Below, piece after piece: positions 54,342 through 64,000 of a DNA stretch of 64,000 nucleotides. This stretch comes from Candidatus Obscuribacterales bacterium. GTDB lineage: Bacteria > Cyanobacteriota > Vampirovibrionia > Obscuribacterales > Obscuribacteraceae. Made by a program: the position numbers and the translations under genes. The first letter of the stretch is position 1. The number at the start of each line of letters is the position of its first letter. The DNA is taken from the NCBI GenBank assembly GCA_020054205.1, contig JAGVLS010000014.1, positions 62,001-126,000 on the forward strand, in the 5' to 3' direction. The notes beneath the pieces are model-generated. The model was not told where the DNA came from. It saw nothing but the letters and a program-made list of their open reading frames with translations, and ran no database searches.

Positions 54342-56729
54342 GTGAGAAATAAAATAATGGGATATCATATCCTGCGTATCAGCATGATTGTAAATCTGCT
54401 TGCATTTATTTTTGCCTGTCCAGGGCAAGCTCAACCTGTGCCGTCACCTAAATCATCCGCGCAACAAACAGCAACTGATTCCAAACAAGTTAATAACCAC
54501 ACTATAAGATTTGAAGGGTATTTTAAACGTTATCCTTACGCCAGAATGGCAGAACAATTTACTAAGCGCGAAACTTTTAACGAGCATGGCAAATATCCAG
54601 TTTTAATTGGGCCACCCACACAAGCTGGCGATGGTAGTTCATTAGGTGAGACAATTACAATTCCACCTGGTGATATCACAATGAAAAAAGCCTCTAAAGG
54701 TCAAAACGGTGATACGAAAGTACATTTTCGTCCACAATATAGAGCAATTTTTAAACCATGCGGTGGCGATCCAGGATATTTTTTACCACAGCCAGGTTCT
54801 CTACCACCGTCACAAGAACCAAATTCAAGACGTGGACAAATTCCACCAAATTTACAAGCTGTACCAATTATATTTAGCTCAAGCACTATTCCTCAAACAT
54901 ATGAACACCCTGTTTATGTAAGACCAACTAGTGGCTTTGAAACACCATGTTATGTTCAACCTTGGATTGCCCACAATAATAGATCAGCTATTGGTCAATC
55001 AACTTCTGGCATTGCCCAAGCTCGCGATGAAGAACTTTGGGAATATGAACTTACCACTTTTGGTGTTGGTCCAATTAGTGATACCCAATTTCAAATGATC
55101 GACAGGCAAGACAATCAAAGATTTTTAGAACTTTTATTTGATCCAGAACGCTGGATATGGATGACGCGTGCATCAGCCAATATGCAAAGGCAACAAATGA
55201 GTGAATCAGTGGCCGAAGGTGCTGAAAATACTTTTCAAACAGCAGTATTGACTATGAATGAGTCGCTGATTAATGTTGCCAATGAAAATGCTGCTCAACC
55301 AGTAGCCGGTGGTGCTGCCGAAAAAACCATTCCACAAGCCATATATATGGTTCAACAAATGTATAAGTATGTTTTCATACCTATGTCAATTTTGTTTTTA
55401 TTACCTGGCGCTATTTTGACACAAATGAAAGGTATGGTAGCTTCAGGCATGTTGCGCAACGCATCAGATGAAGATACCGTAAGTCCTTTTTCTGGAATTT
55501 TGCGCTCAACAATTGCCATATTTCTTATTCCTGCCACCCAGTTAGCAGTAAGTTATTTAATTGATGTAGGAAATTCTCTTACGTATGAAGTACAAAAATA
55601 TGTTGAAATAGAACAATTATTTAAACATACAAATCAACAAACATTTAACGCTCCGCGTGACAATGCACGTAATGTTATGCTGCCATCTATTTATCAAGAT
55701 CATTCTAATGAAGCAAAACAAAGAGAACAACGTGGCGATGGTAATCCAACTTTACAAGACGAACAAAATGGTGCTGCTTACGAAATACCAGAAGAAGATT
55801 CGGAAGTTGAAAAACAAACTAATTTATCAATGATATTACAGCTAGCGTTTAACTCACTAGATTATTTAATGTCTCAAGCTTTAATTGTCCTAACTGGGTT
55901 TCAGTTAGTAATGATGTGTTATTTATTCTTACTTGGTCCAATAGCTGCTTGTTTATTTGCTTGGCCAGCTAGTATTGGTCGCGAATTATTTAGAAGAGTT
56001 TTTGCTAACTGGATCGATGCTGTAACAATATTGTCCTTATGGCGTTTTTGGTGGATGGTTGTTCTTGCTTGCATGAGCACACGTATTGCTTGGTTAAAAG
56101 AAATTGGAGCATATACACCAAATACTCAATGGGAAATGATGATGTTTACTTGTTTCTTAGGCTTATTAATGTATGTACCATTTCAACCATTTGAGTTTAG
56201 ACCAGGTGAAGTAGCAACCAGAGCATTAGAACAAGGTGCAAGAGCCGTACGCGGCTTATCAGGACAAGCTGCTCAAGCCGCCAAAGAACAAGGTATGCCT
56301 GCGCAACAAGTAGATCAAGCAAAACAAGAATTAAATAAAGTAGCTGATATGGCTAGCATGACCAGTCGTGGAATGTCCGAACAAGGAACCGGACTCTTCC
56401 CTGATGTTATGCCACCATCGGCTAATCCATATACACAATACATGCGCGATCAAGATAAAGCCATGCGCAATCGAATTTTTGGACCAGATAATAATAGCGC
56501 TGCGCCAAACTCACCAAACAGTCCAAATGCACCAAATAATGGTAATCCTGATATTGCGCCACCACCTGGAGAGCCAGTGGTTATGGCACCACAAAATAAA
56601 CGCGTTTTCCCAAGTGGAAATAGCCAAATAAATTCTCCTAGTATAGATGTGCCAACATCTAGTCCACAAATTGTTTCTAATAATGTTTCCCCTAAACATC
56701 CTTCCTCCGATAAACCACCAATTGCCTAA
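54342..56729 (+). CDS. VirB6/TrbL-like polytopic membrane protein 1
   Basis: A 795-residue protein with a signal peptide (to PGQAQPVP), a periplasmic part of about 320 residues, then membrane helices at about 340-360, 384-412, 513-542, 559-580 and 600-618, and a Pro/Asn-rich tail. Shared with the next gene: SDTQFQMI, LFDPERW, FSGILRSTIAIFLIPAT and LGPIAACLFAWP. Such proteins resemble VirB6/TrbL/TraG channel components of T4SS, by helix layout and context rather than by a unique motif. GTG 54342 start; an in-frame ATG at 54357 is possible. Confidence 0.7.
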   Translation: MRNKIMGYHILRISMIVNLLAFIFACPGQAQPVPSPKSSAQQTATDSKQVNNHTIRFEGYFKRYPYARMAEQFTKRETFNEHGKYPVLIGPPTQAGDGSSLGETITIPPGDITMKKASKGQNGDTKVHFRPQYRAIFKPCGGDPGYFLPQPGSLPPSQEPNSRRGQIPPNLQAVPIIFSSSTIPQTYEHPVYVRPTSGFETPCYVQPWIAHNNRSAIGQSTSGIAQARDEELWEYELTTFGVGPISDTQFQMIDRQDNQRFLELLFDPERWIWMTRASANMQRQQMSESVAEGAENTFQTAVLTMNESLINVANENAAQPVAGGAAEKTIPQAIYMVQQMYKYVFIPMSILFLLPGAILTQMKGMVASGMLRNASDEDTVSPFSGILRSTIAIFLIPATQLAVSYLIDVGNSLTYEVQKYVEIEQLFKHTNQQTFNAPRDNARNVMLPSIYQDHSNEAKQREQRGDGNPTLQDEQNGAAYEIPEEDSEVEKQTNLSMILQLAFNSLDYLMSQALIVLTGFQLVMMCYLFLLGPIAACLFAWPASIGRELFRRVFANWIDAVTILSLWRFWWMVVLACMSTRIAWLKEIGAYTPNTQWEMMMFTCFLGLLMYVPFQPFEFRPGEVATRALEQGARAVRGLSGQAAQAAKEQGMPAQQVDQAKQELNKVADMASMTSRGMSEQGTGLFPDVMPPSANPYTQYMRDQDKAMRNRIFGPDNNSAAPNSPNSPNAPNNGNPDIAPPPGEPVVMAPQNKRVFPSGNSQINSPSIDVPTSSPQIVSNNVSPKHPSSDKPPIA

Positions 56730-56743
56730 GGACAAATAAGATA

Positions 56744-59700
56744 ATGTGCACTTTTAAAAAATTGAGACTAACTTTAATAGCTTTAGCTTATATAACGCTA
56801 CTAATGGCAAGCTCGTCATCATCTGTTTTGGCGCAAGGGCAAACGCAAGGCAATCCAGATTTAAATCGCAATGATAGTAATAAGCTAAAAAACCCTGGCG
56901 ATATGCGTAAAAATTATACATATGCAGATCCAAACAACGCGCCATTCGTACCAAGAGAAGTACACCCAATGGGACGCGATATTGTTGAAGATCAAAAATC
57001 ACAAGGACCCGGACAGGTAAGTCATGGCGGACAAGAACACGATCCTATATATAAATGGCCCGTGGTAATTTTAGAAGCTAATTCACCAGTGCCGACAAAG
57101 CGCGATATGGGAATTATGGACCATCGTTTAAGAACATTTGGTTATCCAATGTCCGATACACAATATCAAATGATTCATCGTTATAATCAAAATATATTAT
57201 TGGCCGAAATGTTTGATCCAGAGCGTGTCAATTGGTTATTAGCTACTACCGGCAATATGCAAGCACAAGATGCTGCCAATACTGCTAACAATATAGAGCG
57301 CAATCAAGTAGCTTCTGCAATCGATTTTTCAGCTAGCTATTTGTACAATTTTACAGTTGATGCTGGTAATCGTTGGAATAAAATACGCGACCAACTTTTT
57401 ATACCGATGGCATTTCTTTTACTTTTGCCAGGAGCGGTATTAGCACAAGTAAAAGTAATTGTACAAGCAGGTTCACCAGTAATGGGTGATTCTACTAGCC
57501 CATTTGAAGGAATACTTAGATCAATTATCGCTGTTTTTCTTATTCCAGCTACTTATTTAGTAATTAATTACGGAATAGACGTAGCCAATTCAATAACATA
57601 CACAATTGCCCATGAATACGAACGTATTTTTGGTACCAATATGTACAGAGATGCATTATGTGCTGAAATTCGGGCTTTCCCAATTCGTCAAGCACAAGAA
57701 AATGACAATGGTATCTTTAAACCAAGTGTGCCTTGGAATCGCCTTGACCCAAAAGGAAATAAAAATGAAACACCAGCTGCAAAAGCTGAGTCAATAACCA
57801 ATGCCAATATGATTGAAGATCCATGTGCCAATAAACGTATAGTGCCTGGAGAGCGGACTGATGAAGCAGCAAATGTTATTTCCACTACACAACGTTTGAT
57901 GTCCGGTGGAAGCAATGCTGCTCTTGCTGCTACTTGGAATATTCTTTGTGCATTCCAAATGGCTTATTTATATTATTTATGGTGCGTTGGCCCAGTCATA
58001 GCTGCGCTTTGGGTTTATCCAATGAAACAGCTGCGTGATGCTTTTCCAAGCTGGATTGAAGGAGTAATTACAATTTGTTTCTGGAGTTTATTCTGGAATA
58101 CAGTTATATTACTTTTAGCTTGTTTCCGAGGTGTGGATGAAACAGGTACTGTCATTGTGTCAGCTTTAAATTTCCTAGCTAATGCTTGCGTAAAATATGC
58201 ATTTGACTTTGCTGGATTAGTAAAAGCAGCCGGACAACAAGCAGCTGGACAAGCACTAGGTGCAGCAGCTAATGCTGCTAAAGGAGCTGGTTCTGGTACT
58301 CACGGTCAAGGGCAAAAAGGTGCTTCTCCTTCTCAAACTCAAGGTGGACAAGGTGGCAATGTTGCCGGTAGCGAAGGTGTTGCTGCTTTAAATTCTCCAG
58401 CAAGTTCGGGTTATGGATCTTCTGCTGGTGGACAAGGTGCTGGCTCAAGTGCTGGATCTAGTCAAATAGCTGCTAGCGGACAAAGTGGCTCATTTGATCA
58501 AAGCGCGCGCATACCAGCAAATGGTGCTGTTAATGATATGCCAAGCAATTCATTAGCTAATGCTGGTGCATCCTTATTGGGTGCAACTGCTGGTTCATTA
58601 GGTTCTGTTATGTCAGGAAATATGCTCGCAAATTCATCGCCAGCAAGTGGGGTTAATTTTAGCAATATTGGTAGCCCACCACCAATTGCTCCAATTGATG
58701 ACCAATTAAAACCAGCTTCATTTGCTAATTTAAGCAATGTCGATAATAATTTATTGCCACCAAGCGTATTAGCAAATACAGATTTAAATACACAAAGTGG
58801 CTCAGCATTGGCAATGAGCATGAATATGGGATTAGGTGCATCAAGAGAATTAGGAGCTTTTGCTGGCACAGGACCATTTAATTCTGCCAATATGGACTTT
58901 GGCAAAGGTTTGCCAATAATTGATGGTCCAAAGAGCAATTTCACTAATTTAACAAGCAATCCAATACCAGCAATTCCTTCACCATCTAATATCGAAGGAC
59001 TAAAAGTGGATGCAAATTATTTATCTTCATGGAATCAAAATTGGTCGCCAAATATGGCAAGCAATATGATTGCCACATCCAATTCATTTAATTCTTGGTT
59101 AAGTGATACAAGTTTTGATCAATCTTTTAAAGACAAATTTAAAGATCAAGTTGCTAACTTAAATGAACAATTAGGACCTATCGCTAATACGCAAGATCCA
59201 AATAGTTTATTTAAAGTTCCAAGCATGGCAAATGATACTGCTCAAAATGTACAGCTAATGGCTCAACAAGCAGCATCTGCTACACAACAACAACAATATG
59301 GACAATGGCAACAAATTGGCCAAGCATGGTCCAATACTTTAAATCCAACCAATACTGCCGCCATATCCCAAAGTCAATTGAGTCAATTCCAACAATTCCA
59401 AGGATCATTCAATGAATATGTGCAAAATGCACGGACAGGTTTTACAACCAATGATTTGAATAATTGGGCTCAACGTATCCAAGGACTACAAGTAGAACAA
59501 GCACAAATGACACCAATAGCATTGGGTTCAATTGCAGCAGGTAGCATGGTAGCTAATCAAAGCTCTGTTCAACATGCACACAACGATGCTCAGCTAATTG
59601 CACAACAAGCTGCAACTCAAGCACAACAATATCTACCACCATCAAATACAAATTCATACGCAACACAATTAGCTAATGCCATAACTGGAGCGCCTGTACC

Positions 59701-60883
59701 TGGAGATAATTACAATAGCGCTATACACCAAACTTATAGTTCTCAACATCAAGCGCAACAACAAATTGCTAATCAAATGTTTGCACCTAATCATAATGTG
59801 AGCAATTCGGTAAATCAAACAAATCCACAAATTACAGCAAGTGATTTGGCAATTATTCCAGTAGGTAACTCGCAAGCAATTCGTGAAGGCAATCAACAGC
59901 CAAGTTATCAACAGTCAAGCGATGTACAGATAGCCAATCAACAAGGGCAAGCATTACAAAATGATATCATTTCAAATAATGCGCCTGTTAATTCTAGCAA
60001 CGCTACATATGATGCTCCGATAGTAACCTCTAATTCACCTTCTGTTTCAGCTGATTATGCTGTCAGTCAAAATTCACCTGCAATGGCAAGCCAAAATGAT
60101 TTGTATCAAAGCATGGTTAGCCAAACAAACAATAGCGGATACATGCAAGACTTTGCTGCATCTAGCCCTGCTTCACAATATTCAGCTCCACAATACATAG
60201 ATGCTCAACCTGTTAATACAAATTACAGCGAGAATTTATCTCCATTTAACAGCGTAAGCACATATGAACATACACCTATATATCAAAACGAACATCCTGC
60301 TTTTGCTCCAAACGATACCCATTTAGCACAACCTGCTTTAGATGAGCATTTATATCCAAATGCAAATCAACAAGTAGCTAATAATATTAATAGCGGAAAC
60401 ATTATGACATCTGGTATCATTGCCGCTTCAACAGGAGCAGCATTAGGTTATGCATACGGAAACCAACAACGCAATGAAGCTGGACAAGTACAGCGGATAA
60501 ACCGTGAGTCTAATTTCAGCCAGCCACCACAAGCAAGAATTGCAAGCGCTCAGCCTGTAAACACAAGTGGACCAAAACAAAGTGTAAGCCGACCAATGGC
60601 AAATCCAAATCAAGTTGCCACCAGTCGACCAGCATCATACTCACAACCAAATGCTTTTACACGTGCATTAAATACAAGGTCACAAAGCCAAAAGGTAACA
60701 AATAGCTATACAGCAAGCTATGTAGCAAGCTCAAGTAGTGCACCTAATGTAAGCAAGCGCATGGAGACTCCATTTGCCGAAATGCACCTTGCTTCTTTAC
60801 GCAATAAAAGCTCGTCTATAAATAAGGACAAATTGCAGCAAGATTTAAATGAATTTGCTGAAGATATGGAATGGAATATTTAA
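56744..60883 (+). CDS. VirB6/TrbL-like membrane protein 2 with very long low-complexity tail
   Basis: A 1379-residue paralogue of the preceding protein. Signal peptide (to SVLAQGQ), short periplasmic region, membrane helices at about 217-235, 256-282, 394-425, 439-460 and 471-490, then about 890 residues that are rich in Asn, Gln, Ser, Ala and Gly (FGQWQQIGQ-like, NQQGQALQNDIISNN) and carry no recognised domain. Shared with paralogue 1: FEGILRSIIAVFLIPAT, VGPVIAALWVYP, MFDPERVNWLL. The tail may project into or through the envelope. The 3' end (MEDLQQDLNEFAEDMEW-type) is acidic. Confidence 0.7.
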   Translation: MCTFKKLRLTLIALAYITLLMASSSSSVLAQGQTQGNPDLNRNDSNKLKNPGDMRKNYTYADPNNAPFVPREVHPMGRDIVEDQKSQGPGQVSHGGQEHDPIYKWPVVILEANSPVPTKRDMGIMDHRLRTFGYPMSDTQYQMIHRYNQNILLAEMFDPERVNWLLATTGNMQAQDAANTANNIERNQVASAIDFSASYLYNFTVDAGNRWNKIRDQLFIPMAFLLLLPGAVLAQVKVIVQAGSPVMGDSTSPFEGILRSIIAVFLIPATYLVINYGIDVANSITYTIAHEYERIFGTNMYRDALCAEIRAFPIRQAQENDNGIFKPSVPWNRLDPKGNKNETPAAKAESITNANMIEDPCANKRIVPGERTDEAANVISTTQRLMSGGSNAALAATWNILCAFQMAYLYYLWCVGPVIAALWVYPMKQLRDAFPSWIEGVITICFWSLFWNTVILLLACFRGVDETGTVIVSALNFLANACVKYAFDFAGLVKAAGQQAAGQALGAAANAAKGAGSGTHGQGQKGASPSQTQGGQGGNVAGSEGVAALNSPASSGYGSSAGGQGAGSSAGSSQIAASGQSGSFDQSARIPANGAVNDMPSNSLANAGASLLGATAGSLGSVMSGNMLANSSPASGVNFSNIGSPPPIAPIDDQLKPASFANLSNVDNNLLPPSVLANTDLNTQSGSALAMSMNMGLGASRELGAFAGTGPFNSANMDFGKGLPIIDGPKSNFTNLTSNPIPAIPSPSNIEGLKVDANYLSSWNQNWSPNMASNMIATSNSFNSWLSDTSFDQSFKDKFKDQVANLNEQLGPIANTQDPNSLFKVPSMANDTAQNVQLMAQQAASATQQQQYGQWQQIGQAWSNTLNPTNTAAISQSQLSQFQQFQGSFNEYVQNARTGFTTNDLNNWAQRIQGLQVEQAQMTPIALGSIAAGSMVANQSSVQHAHNDAQLIAQQAATQAQQYLPPSNTNSYATQLANAITGAPVPGDNYNSAIHQTYSSQHQAQQQIANQMFAPNHNVSNSVNQTNPQITASDLAIIPVGNSQAIREGNQQPSYQQSSDVQIANQQGQALQNDIISNNAPVNSSNATYDAPIVTSNSPSVSADYAVSQNSPAMASQNDLYQSMVSQTNNSGYMQDFAASSPASQYSAPQYIDAQPVNTNYSENLSPFNSVSTYEHTPIYQNEHPAFAPNDTHLAQPALDEHLYPNANQQVANNINSGNIMTSGIIAASTGAALGYAYGNQQRNEAGQVQRINRESNFSQPPQARIASAQPVNTSGPKQSVSRPMANPNQVATSRPASYSQPNAFTRALNTRSQSQKVTNSYTASYVASSSSAPNVSKRMETPFAEMHLASLRNKSSSINKDKLQQDLNEFAEDMEWNI

Positions 60884-61056
60884 TATTAGCCTGCTTTACA
60901 TTTAAGCTCCCTATATTAAATGGGTATAGAATATTATCTGCCAATGCCTTTGCTAGAACCTTTTAGCGCATAATTCATGTGCGCCAAACCAGCAAATGGA
61001 GATACAATACTTAATAGGCGAATCGCAAGAAGCGGCATAGAGTGAGGGTTGATTTA

Positions 61057-61443
61057 ATGTCTCTTGTACATCGAGTAATTCCATTAAACAAACCATTTAA
61101 GCTTCGGGGATATACTTTTCCCCAATGGGTACTTTTAGCTCTATCCGTAGGGATAGCTTTTCTTGTCGGCTCAAAACTGCCTGGTGACTTGAAAATTGGC
61201 AATATACCAATAGGCATTATAGTCGGTGTTGGTATTATTTCTGGCGCTATTGTTTTTGTTAGCGCTTCTGAGATGAAACCAGCGGCATGGTGGAAAAATT
61301 TATTTTTGTATCGCCTGAAGCTAACTCCAACTATATTTCATCCCCATGCTGAACCTGGACAAATATATCCAGATCCAGACATAATTGATGCCAAAAGCAA
61401 GCATGAAAATCGTGCTTATGTGGAATATGACAACAAGATCTAA
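61057..61443 (+). CDS. PrgI/VirB3-like membrane protein
   Basis: A 128-residue protein from ATG 61057, with GAGGG about 8 nt before it; an in-frame GTG at 61042 would add 5 residues. PLNKPFKLRGYTFPQWVLLA matches the PrgI-type opening, followed by two hydrophobic helices (about 22-43 and 50-70) and a soluble part (WWKNLFLYRLKLTPTIFHP). PrgI proteins are the VirB3 counterpart that pairs with VirB4 ATPases; the VirB4 gene follows directly. Confidence 0.8.
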   Translation: MSLVHRVIPLNKPFKLRGYTFPQWVLLALSVGIAFLVGSKLPGDLKIGNIPIGIIVGVGIISGAIVFVSASEMKPAAWWKNLFLYRLKLTPTIFHPHAEPGQIYPDPDIIDAKSKHENRAYVEYDNKI

Positions 61444-61459
61444 TTAATATAGAGAAGAT

Positions 61460-64000
61460 ATGACTGGCGTTAAACCACAACAATCAAAAAAAACTGCTGG
61501 CGCAGGAAAACTTAGATCTTATGAAGAAGAAGCAGATCAAGCTCCTGTACAAAAATCAGCTAATGGCAATTTTCTCTCTAATTTACTCAATAATTTACCA
61601 GAACCAATAAAATATTTTTTGCCTTTTGAAACCGGTGAAAATGGCAAAGCTGATTTATCGGAACCTCCCAAAGATAAGCGTGAAGAAACAAGCTGGCAAG
61701 ATGTTTGTTTTATTCATTCCATTCCTGGCGAGGATGAGGATGAAGGTTTAGTAGTTTTAGCTGATGGCACACTAAGAAAATATATAAGTTGTAAAGGAAT
61801 CAATGCTCTTTTATTTGACGAAGCTGAAAGAGAACTTTTAGCTAAACAGTTTAAAGATCTTGCCAATTCATGCGATTCAGATATTCAGATAATTGTCACG
61901 TCGCGCAATTTGTCGGTAGATGAATATTTATCACGCTATCAAATCCTACTCAAAACTGATAACGATTATTTAAAATGGTACGCTGATTATACGGATAAAT
62001 GGTTTAGACGCATTCAGGACGTTCAATTTGTTCCGCAAAGGGAATTTTATATTGTTATTAGTTATCGCCCAGATGACTTAGCTAAAAAATTGGAATTTCA
62101 ACCTTGGTCCGGCAGGCGGTCTATTCAAAAGCATGATGAATATTTGGAAGCACTAAATAGACTTTGCAAAACAGCTTTAGAACAATTACGTATGTCCAAT
62201 TTGCGTCCAGCAATTTTAACTCGCAAACAAGTGCGCAATCTTATTTACAATCATCTCAATCCTAGTTTGTCTATCAGCGAGCCTGATGCACCGCCATGCA
62301 AACCTGGCGAATCAGAAACTTCCGCTTTATGCAAATCAGCTTTAAAGGTATCGGATCAATATCTATGGCTTGATGGCAAATATGTCGGCACACAATATAT
62401 GTCTGAATTACCACATGAAACTTGGATGGGCTGGTTATCAGAATTGCTTACTTTAAGTGTTGAATACACATTTGTCATATTTATCCATACATGCAACCAA
62501 GATGTTGTACGAAAAAAACTACAAACACAATATAGATTAGGGATGGTGGCAAGCACACAGTTAGCTACACCAGACATTGAAGGACTAGAATCGACAAAAA
62601 GTGCAGCTACAGCCATTCAAGACTTTCTAAGAAGTTCAAATAAAGCTTTTGATATAAGTATTTATATCAAAACTCATTCTGATACTCCAGAAAAACTTGC
62701 CCAGAATATGGATGAAATTAGACGTGTATTTAAAAACCGAGGAGCAATTCTTGATCGCGCTCAACTTCTACAATTAGATGCCTGGCAATCAACGATACCT
62801 GTAGGTGTAGACAAATTAGCAGTAGTGAATAGAGTAATGTCACCTATAGTCGGTACAATCTGGCCATTTTTTACTGCTAGTTGCGGCACGCCTGATGGAG
62901 TACCATTTGGTTTTGCACATGCTTCTCGTGAACCGGTACTTTTAAATCCATTTTTCCGTGGTGCCGGTAAAGATGCTAATAATATGTTTGTGGTTGGAAC
63001 AACTGGGGCTGGTAAATCATTTGCTGTTTCAATGATGATATTACGTCTTTTACCACTAGGAACCCGTTTTGTGCTCATTGACAAAACAGTAGATAAATTC
63101 GGCGCCTATCGTTTCATTACTGAATTGCTTGGTCCAGAATTTTGTGCATATGTTGATCTTGGCCCAAATTCAGGTTTTATTCTTAATCCATTTGATTTAG
63201 GACCTGAAGATGAGCCAGGTAATCCATCACCCGATAAAATCACTACTTTGCTTTCACTTTTTGATATCATGCTCGCTCCCGAAGGCAGAGAAGAACTAAA
63301 CCCAGAAGAAAAATCTCTTTTAGACAATCTAATTCGATTAGCATACATGGATGCTGCTTTCCGCAATACTGTACCAACTATGTCTGATTTAGCTCGCGTG
63401 ACAGCACAAGCAGCACAAAGTGAAGACAACGGCTCCGAACGTGAACGTTTAAATAATTTTGCCAGAGGTCTATCATTGTTTACACGTCATGGTGCTTTTG
63501 GTGGATTAGTCGATGGATATACCAATATTGATACAGAAAAATTATTTATTGTGTTTGACACCAGAGAAGTAAATGATCCGCGCCTGGAAAGAATGGCTGT
63601 TTTTATTTTAGCTGAGTTTATTAGGCGTAAAGCAGCAGAAAGCAAAGCACGTGGCATTCGTTTTGCTGCCATCATAGATGAAGCTGCTACACTCATGCGC
63701 TTTAGAGCTGGCGCTAGATTGTTAGACGATTTATCAAGACGCGCCCGCCACTACGGTATGATGCTTGTTTCTATTACACAACAATTAAAAGACTTCTTCC
63801 GCCAAGCAGAAATAGCTGATTCAGTAGTTAAAAATGCCCACATGAAAGTGTTATTACGCCAAGATGCCAGCGACCTAAAATTATTGAAGGACACTTTACG
63901 CCTGACAGATGCGGAAGTAATGGAAATTGAAAATTTTGCCAAAGATGAAGAAAAACGGCGTGATAGCCAATGTTTATTAATTGTTGGCAGCATACATGGC
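61460..64000 (+). CDS. virB4: VirB4-family T4SS ATPase, 3' end outside window
   Basis: Cytoplasmic AAA+-type ATPase that energises T4SS assembly or transfer. ATG 61460 with AGAGAAG a few nt before it; the frame is open to the last base (847 residues seen). Walker A GTTGAGKS at residues 513-520 (62996-63019) and Walker B AAIIDEAATL with D740 and E741 (about 63677), plus the family's FVLIDKTVDKFG, RRARHYGMMLVSITQQLKDF and SVVKNAHMKVLLRQDAS, typical of VirB4/TraC ATPases. About 500 residues N-terminal to the Walker A are long for a VirB4 and their role is unclear. Confidence 0.9.
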   Translation, partial: MTGVKPQQSKKTAGAGKLRSYEEEADQAPVQKSANGNFLSNLLNNLPEPIKYFLPFETGENGKADLSEPPKDKREETSWQDVCFIHSIPGEDEDEGLVVLADGTLRKYISCKGINALLFDEAERELLAKQFKDLANSCDSDIQIIVTSRNLSVDEYLSRYQILLKTDNDYLKWYADYTDKWFRRIQDVQFVPQREFYIVISYRPDDLAKKLEFQPWSGRRSIQKHDEYLEALNRLCKTALEQLRMSNLRPAILTRKQVRNLIYNHLNPSLSISEPDAPPCKPGESETSALCKSALKVSDQYLWLDGKYVGTQYMSELPHETWMGWLSELLTLSVEYTFVIFIHTCNQDVVRKKLQTQYRLGMVASTQLATPDIEGLESTKSAATAIQDFLRSSNKAFDISIYIKTHSDTPEKLAQNMDEIRRVFKNRGAILDRAQLLQLDAWQSTIPVGVDKLAVVNRVMSPIVGTIWPFFTASCGTPDGVPFGFAHASREPVLLNPFFRGAGKDANNMFVVGTTGAGKSFAVSMMILRLLPLGTRFVLIDKTVDKFGAYRFITELLGPEFCAYVDLGPNSGFILNPFDLGPEDEPGNPSPDKITTLLSLFDIMLAPEGREELNPEEKSLLDNLIRLAYMDAAFRNTVPTMSDLARVTAQAAQSEDNGSERERLNNFARGLSLFTRHGAFGGLVDGYTNIDTEKLFIVFDTREVNDPRLERMAVFILAEFIRRKAAESKARGIRFAAIIDEAATLMRFRAGARLLDDLSRRARHYGMMLVSITQQLKDFFRQAEIADSVVKNAHMKVLLRQDASDLKLLKDTLRLTDAEVMEIENFAKDEEKRRDSQCLLIVGSIHG

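Noticed and set aside
58498-58959. A 153-codon minus-strand frame inside the second VirB6-like gene
   Set aside because: It lies within the low-complexity tail of the real gene, where antisense frames stay open by composition.

Overview
The window is an A+T-rich stretch of a diderm bacterial chromosome. Evidence for an outer membrane: apolipoprotein N-acyltransferase (lnt), a lipoprotein with a lipobox, an SLH-domain protein and many secreted proteins. A stand-alone LOR/SDH (TIGR00300) enzyme, an MGDG-synthase-type glycosyltransferase, YqeG, an SLH protein and roadblock/LC7 all fit a non-photosynthetic relative of Cyanobacteria (Melainabacteria/Vampirovibrionia type). No photosynthesis gene is visible. 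The placement is inference; no 16S rRNA gene lies in the window.

Layout. 1-9 kb: the 3' part of an AddA-type helicase-nuclease, a large GT-C membrane glycosyltransferase convergent with it, a thioredoxin-fold protein, the LOR/SDH enzyme and a tandem universal stress protein. 9-22.9 kb: envelope and lipid genes (two secreted alpha/beta hydrolases, MGDG-synthase-like glycosyltransferase, uppS, yqeG, DJ-1/PfpI protein), an SLH protein with a VirB10-like region, Sel1 and roadblock proteins. 23-32 kb: mutS, a long TPR protein with a small partner gene ending in a clear terminator, and a secreted beta-helix protein. 32-39.6 kb: a DltD/AlgJ-like plus MBOAT acyl-transfer pair, a START-like secreted protein, recA-lnt and a Crp/Fnr regulator. 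39.6-44 kb: membrane spermidine-synthase-like protein, tRNA-Arg(CCG), a RelE/HigB-type toxin-antitoxin pair and a SAF-domain protein.

44-50.3 kb: a tight minus-strand run reading TPR - TPR - two small membrane proteins - VirB10-like secreted protein - ubiX - rimM. Across a 377-bp divergent control region, 50.7-64 kb reads rightward and looks like a type IV secretion (T4SS) locus: two Gly/Pro-rich secreted proteins, a lipoprotein gene split by a -1 frameshift at a run of seven A, two tandem VirB6/TrbL-like membrane paralogues (one with a roughly 890-residue Asn/Gln/Ser/Ala-rich tail), a PrgI/VirB3-like protein and a VirB4 ATPase cut by the window edge.

The most interesting region is 43.9-64 kb: a divergent T4SS-like locus whose outer parts are poorly recognisable, with a possible slippage-controlled lipoprotein and VirB10-like proteins, one of them at 19.5 kb carrying SLH cell-wall-binding repeats.
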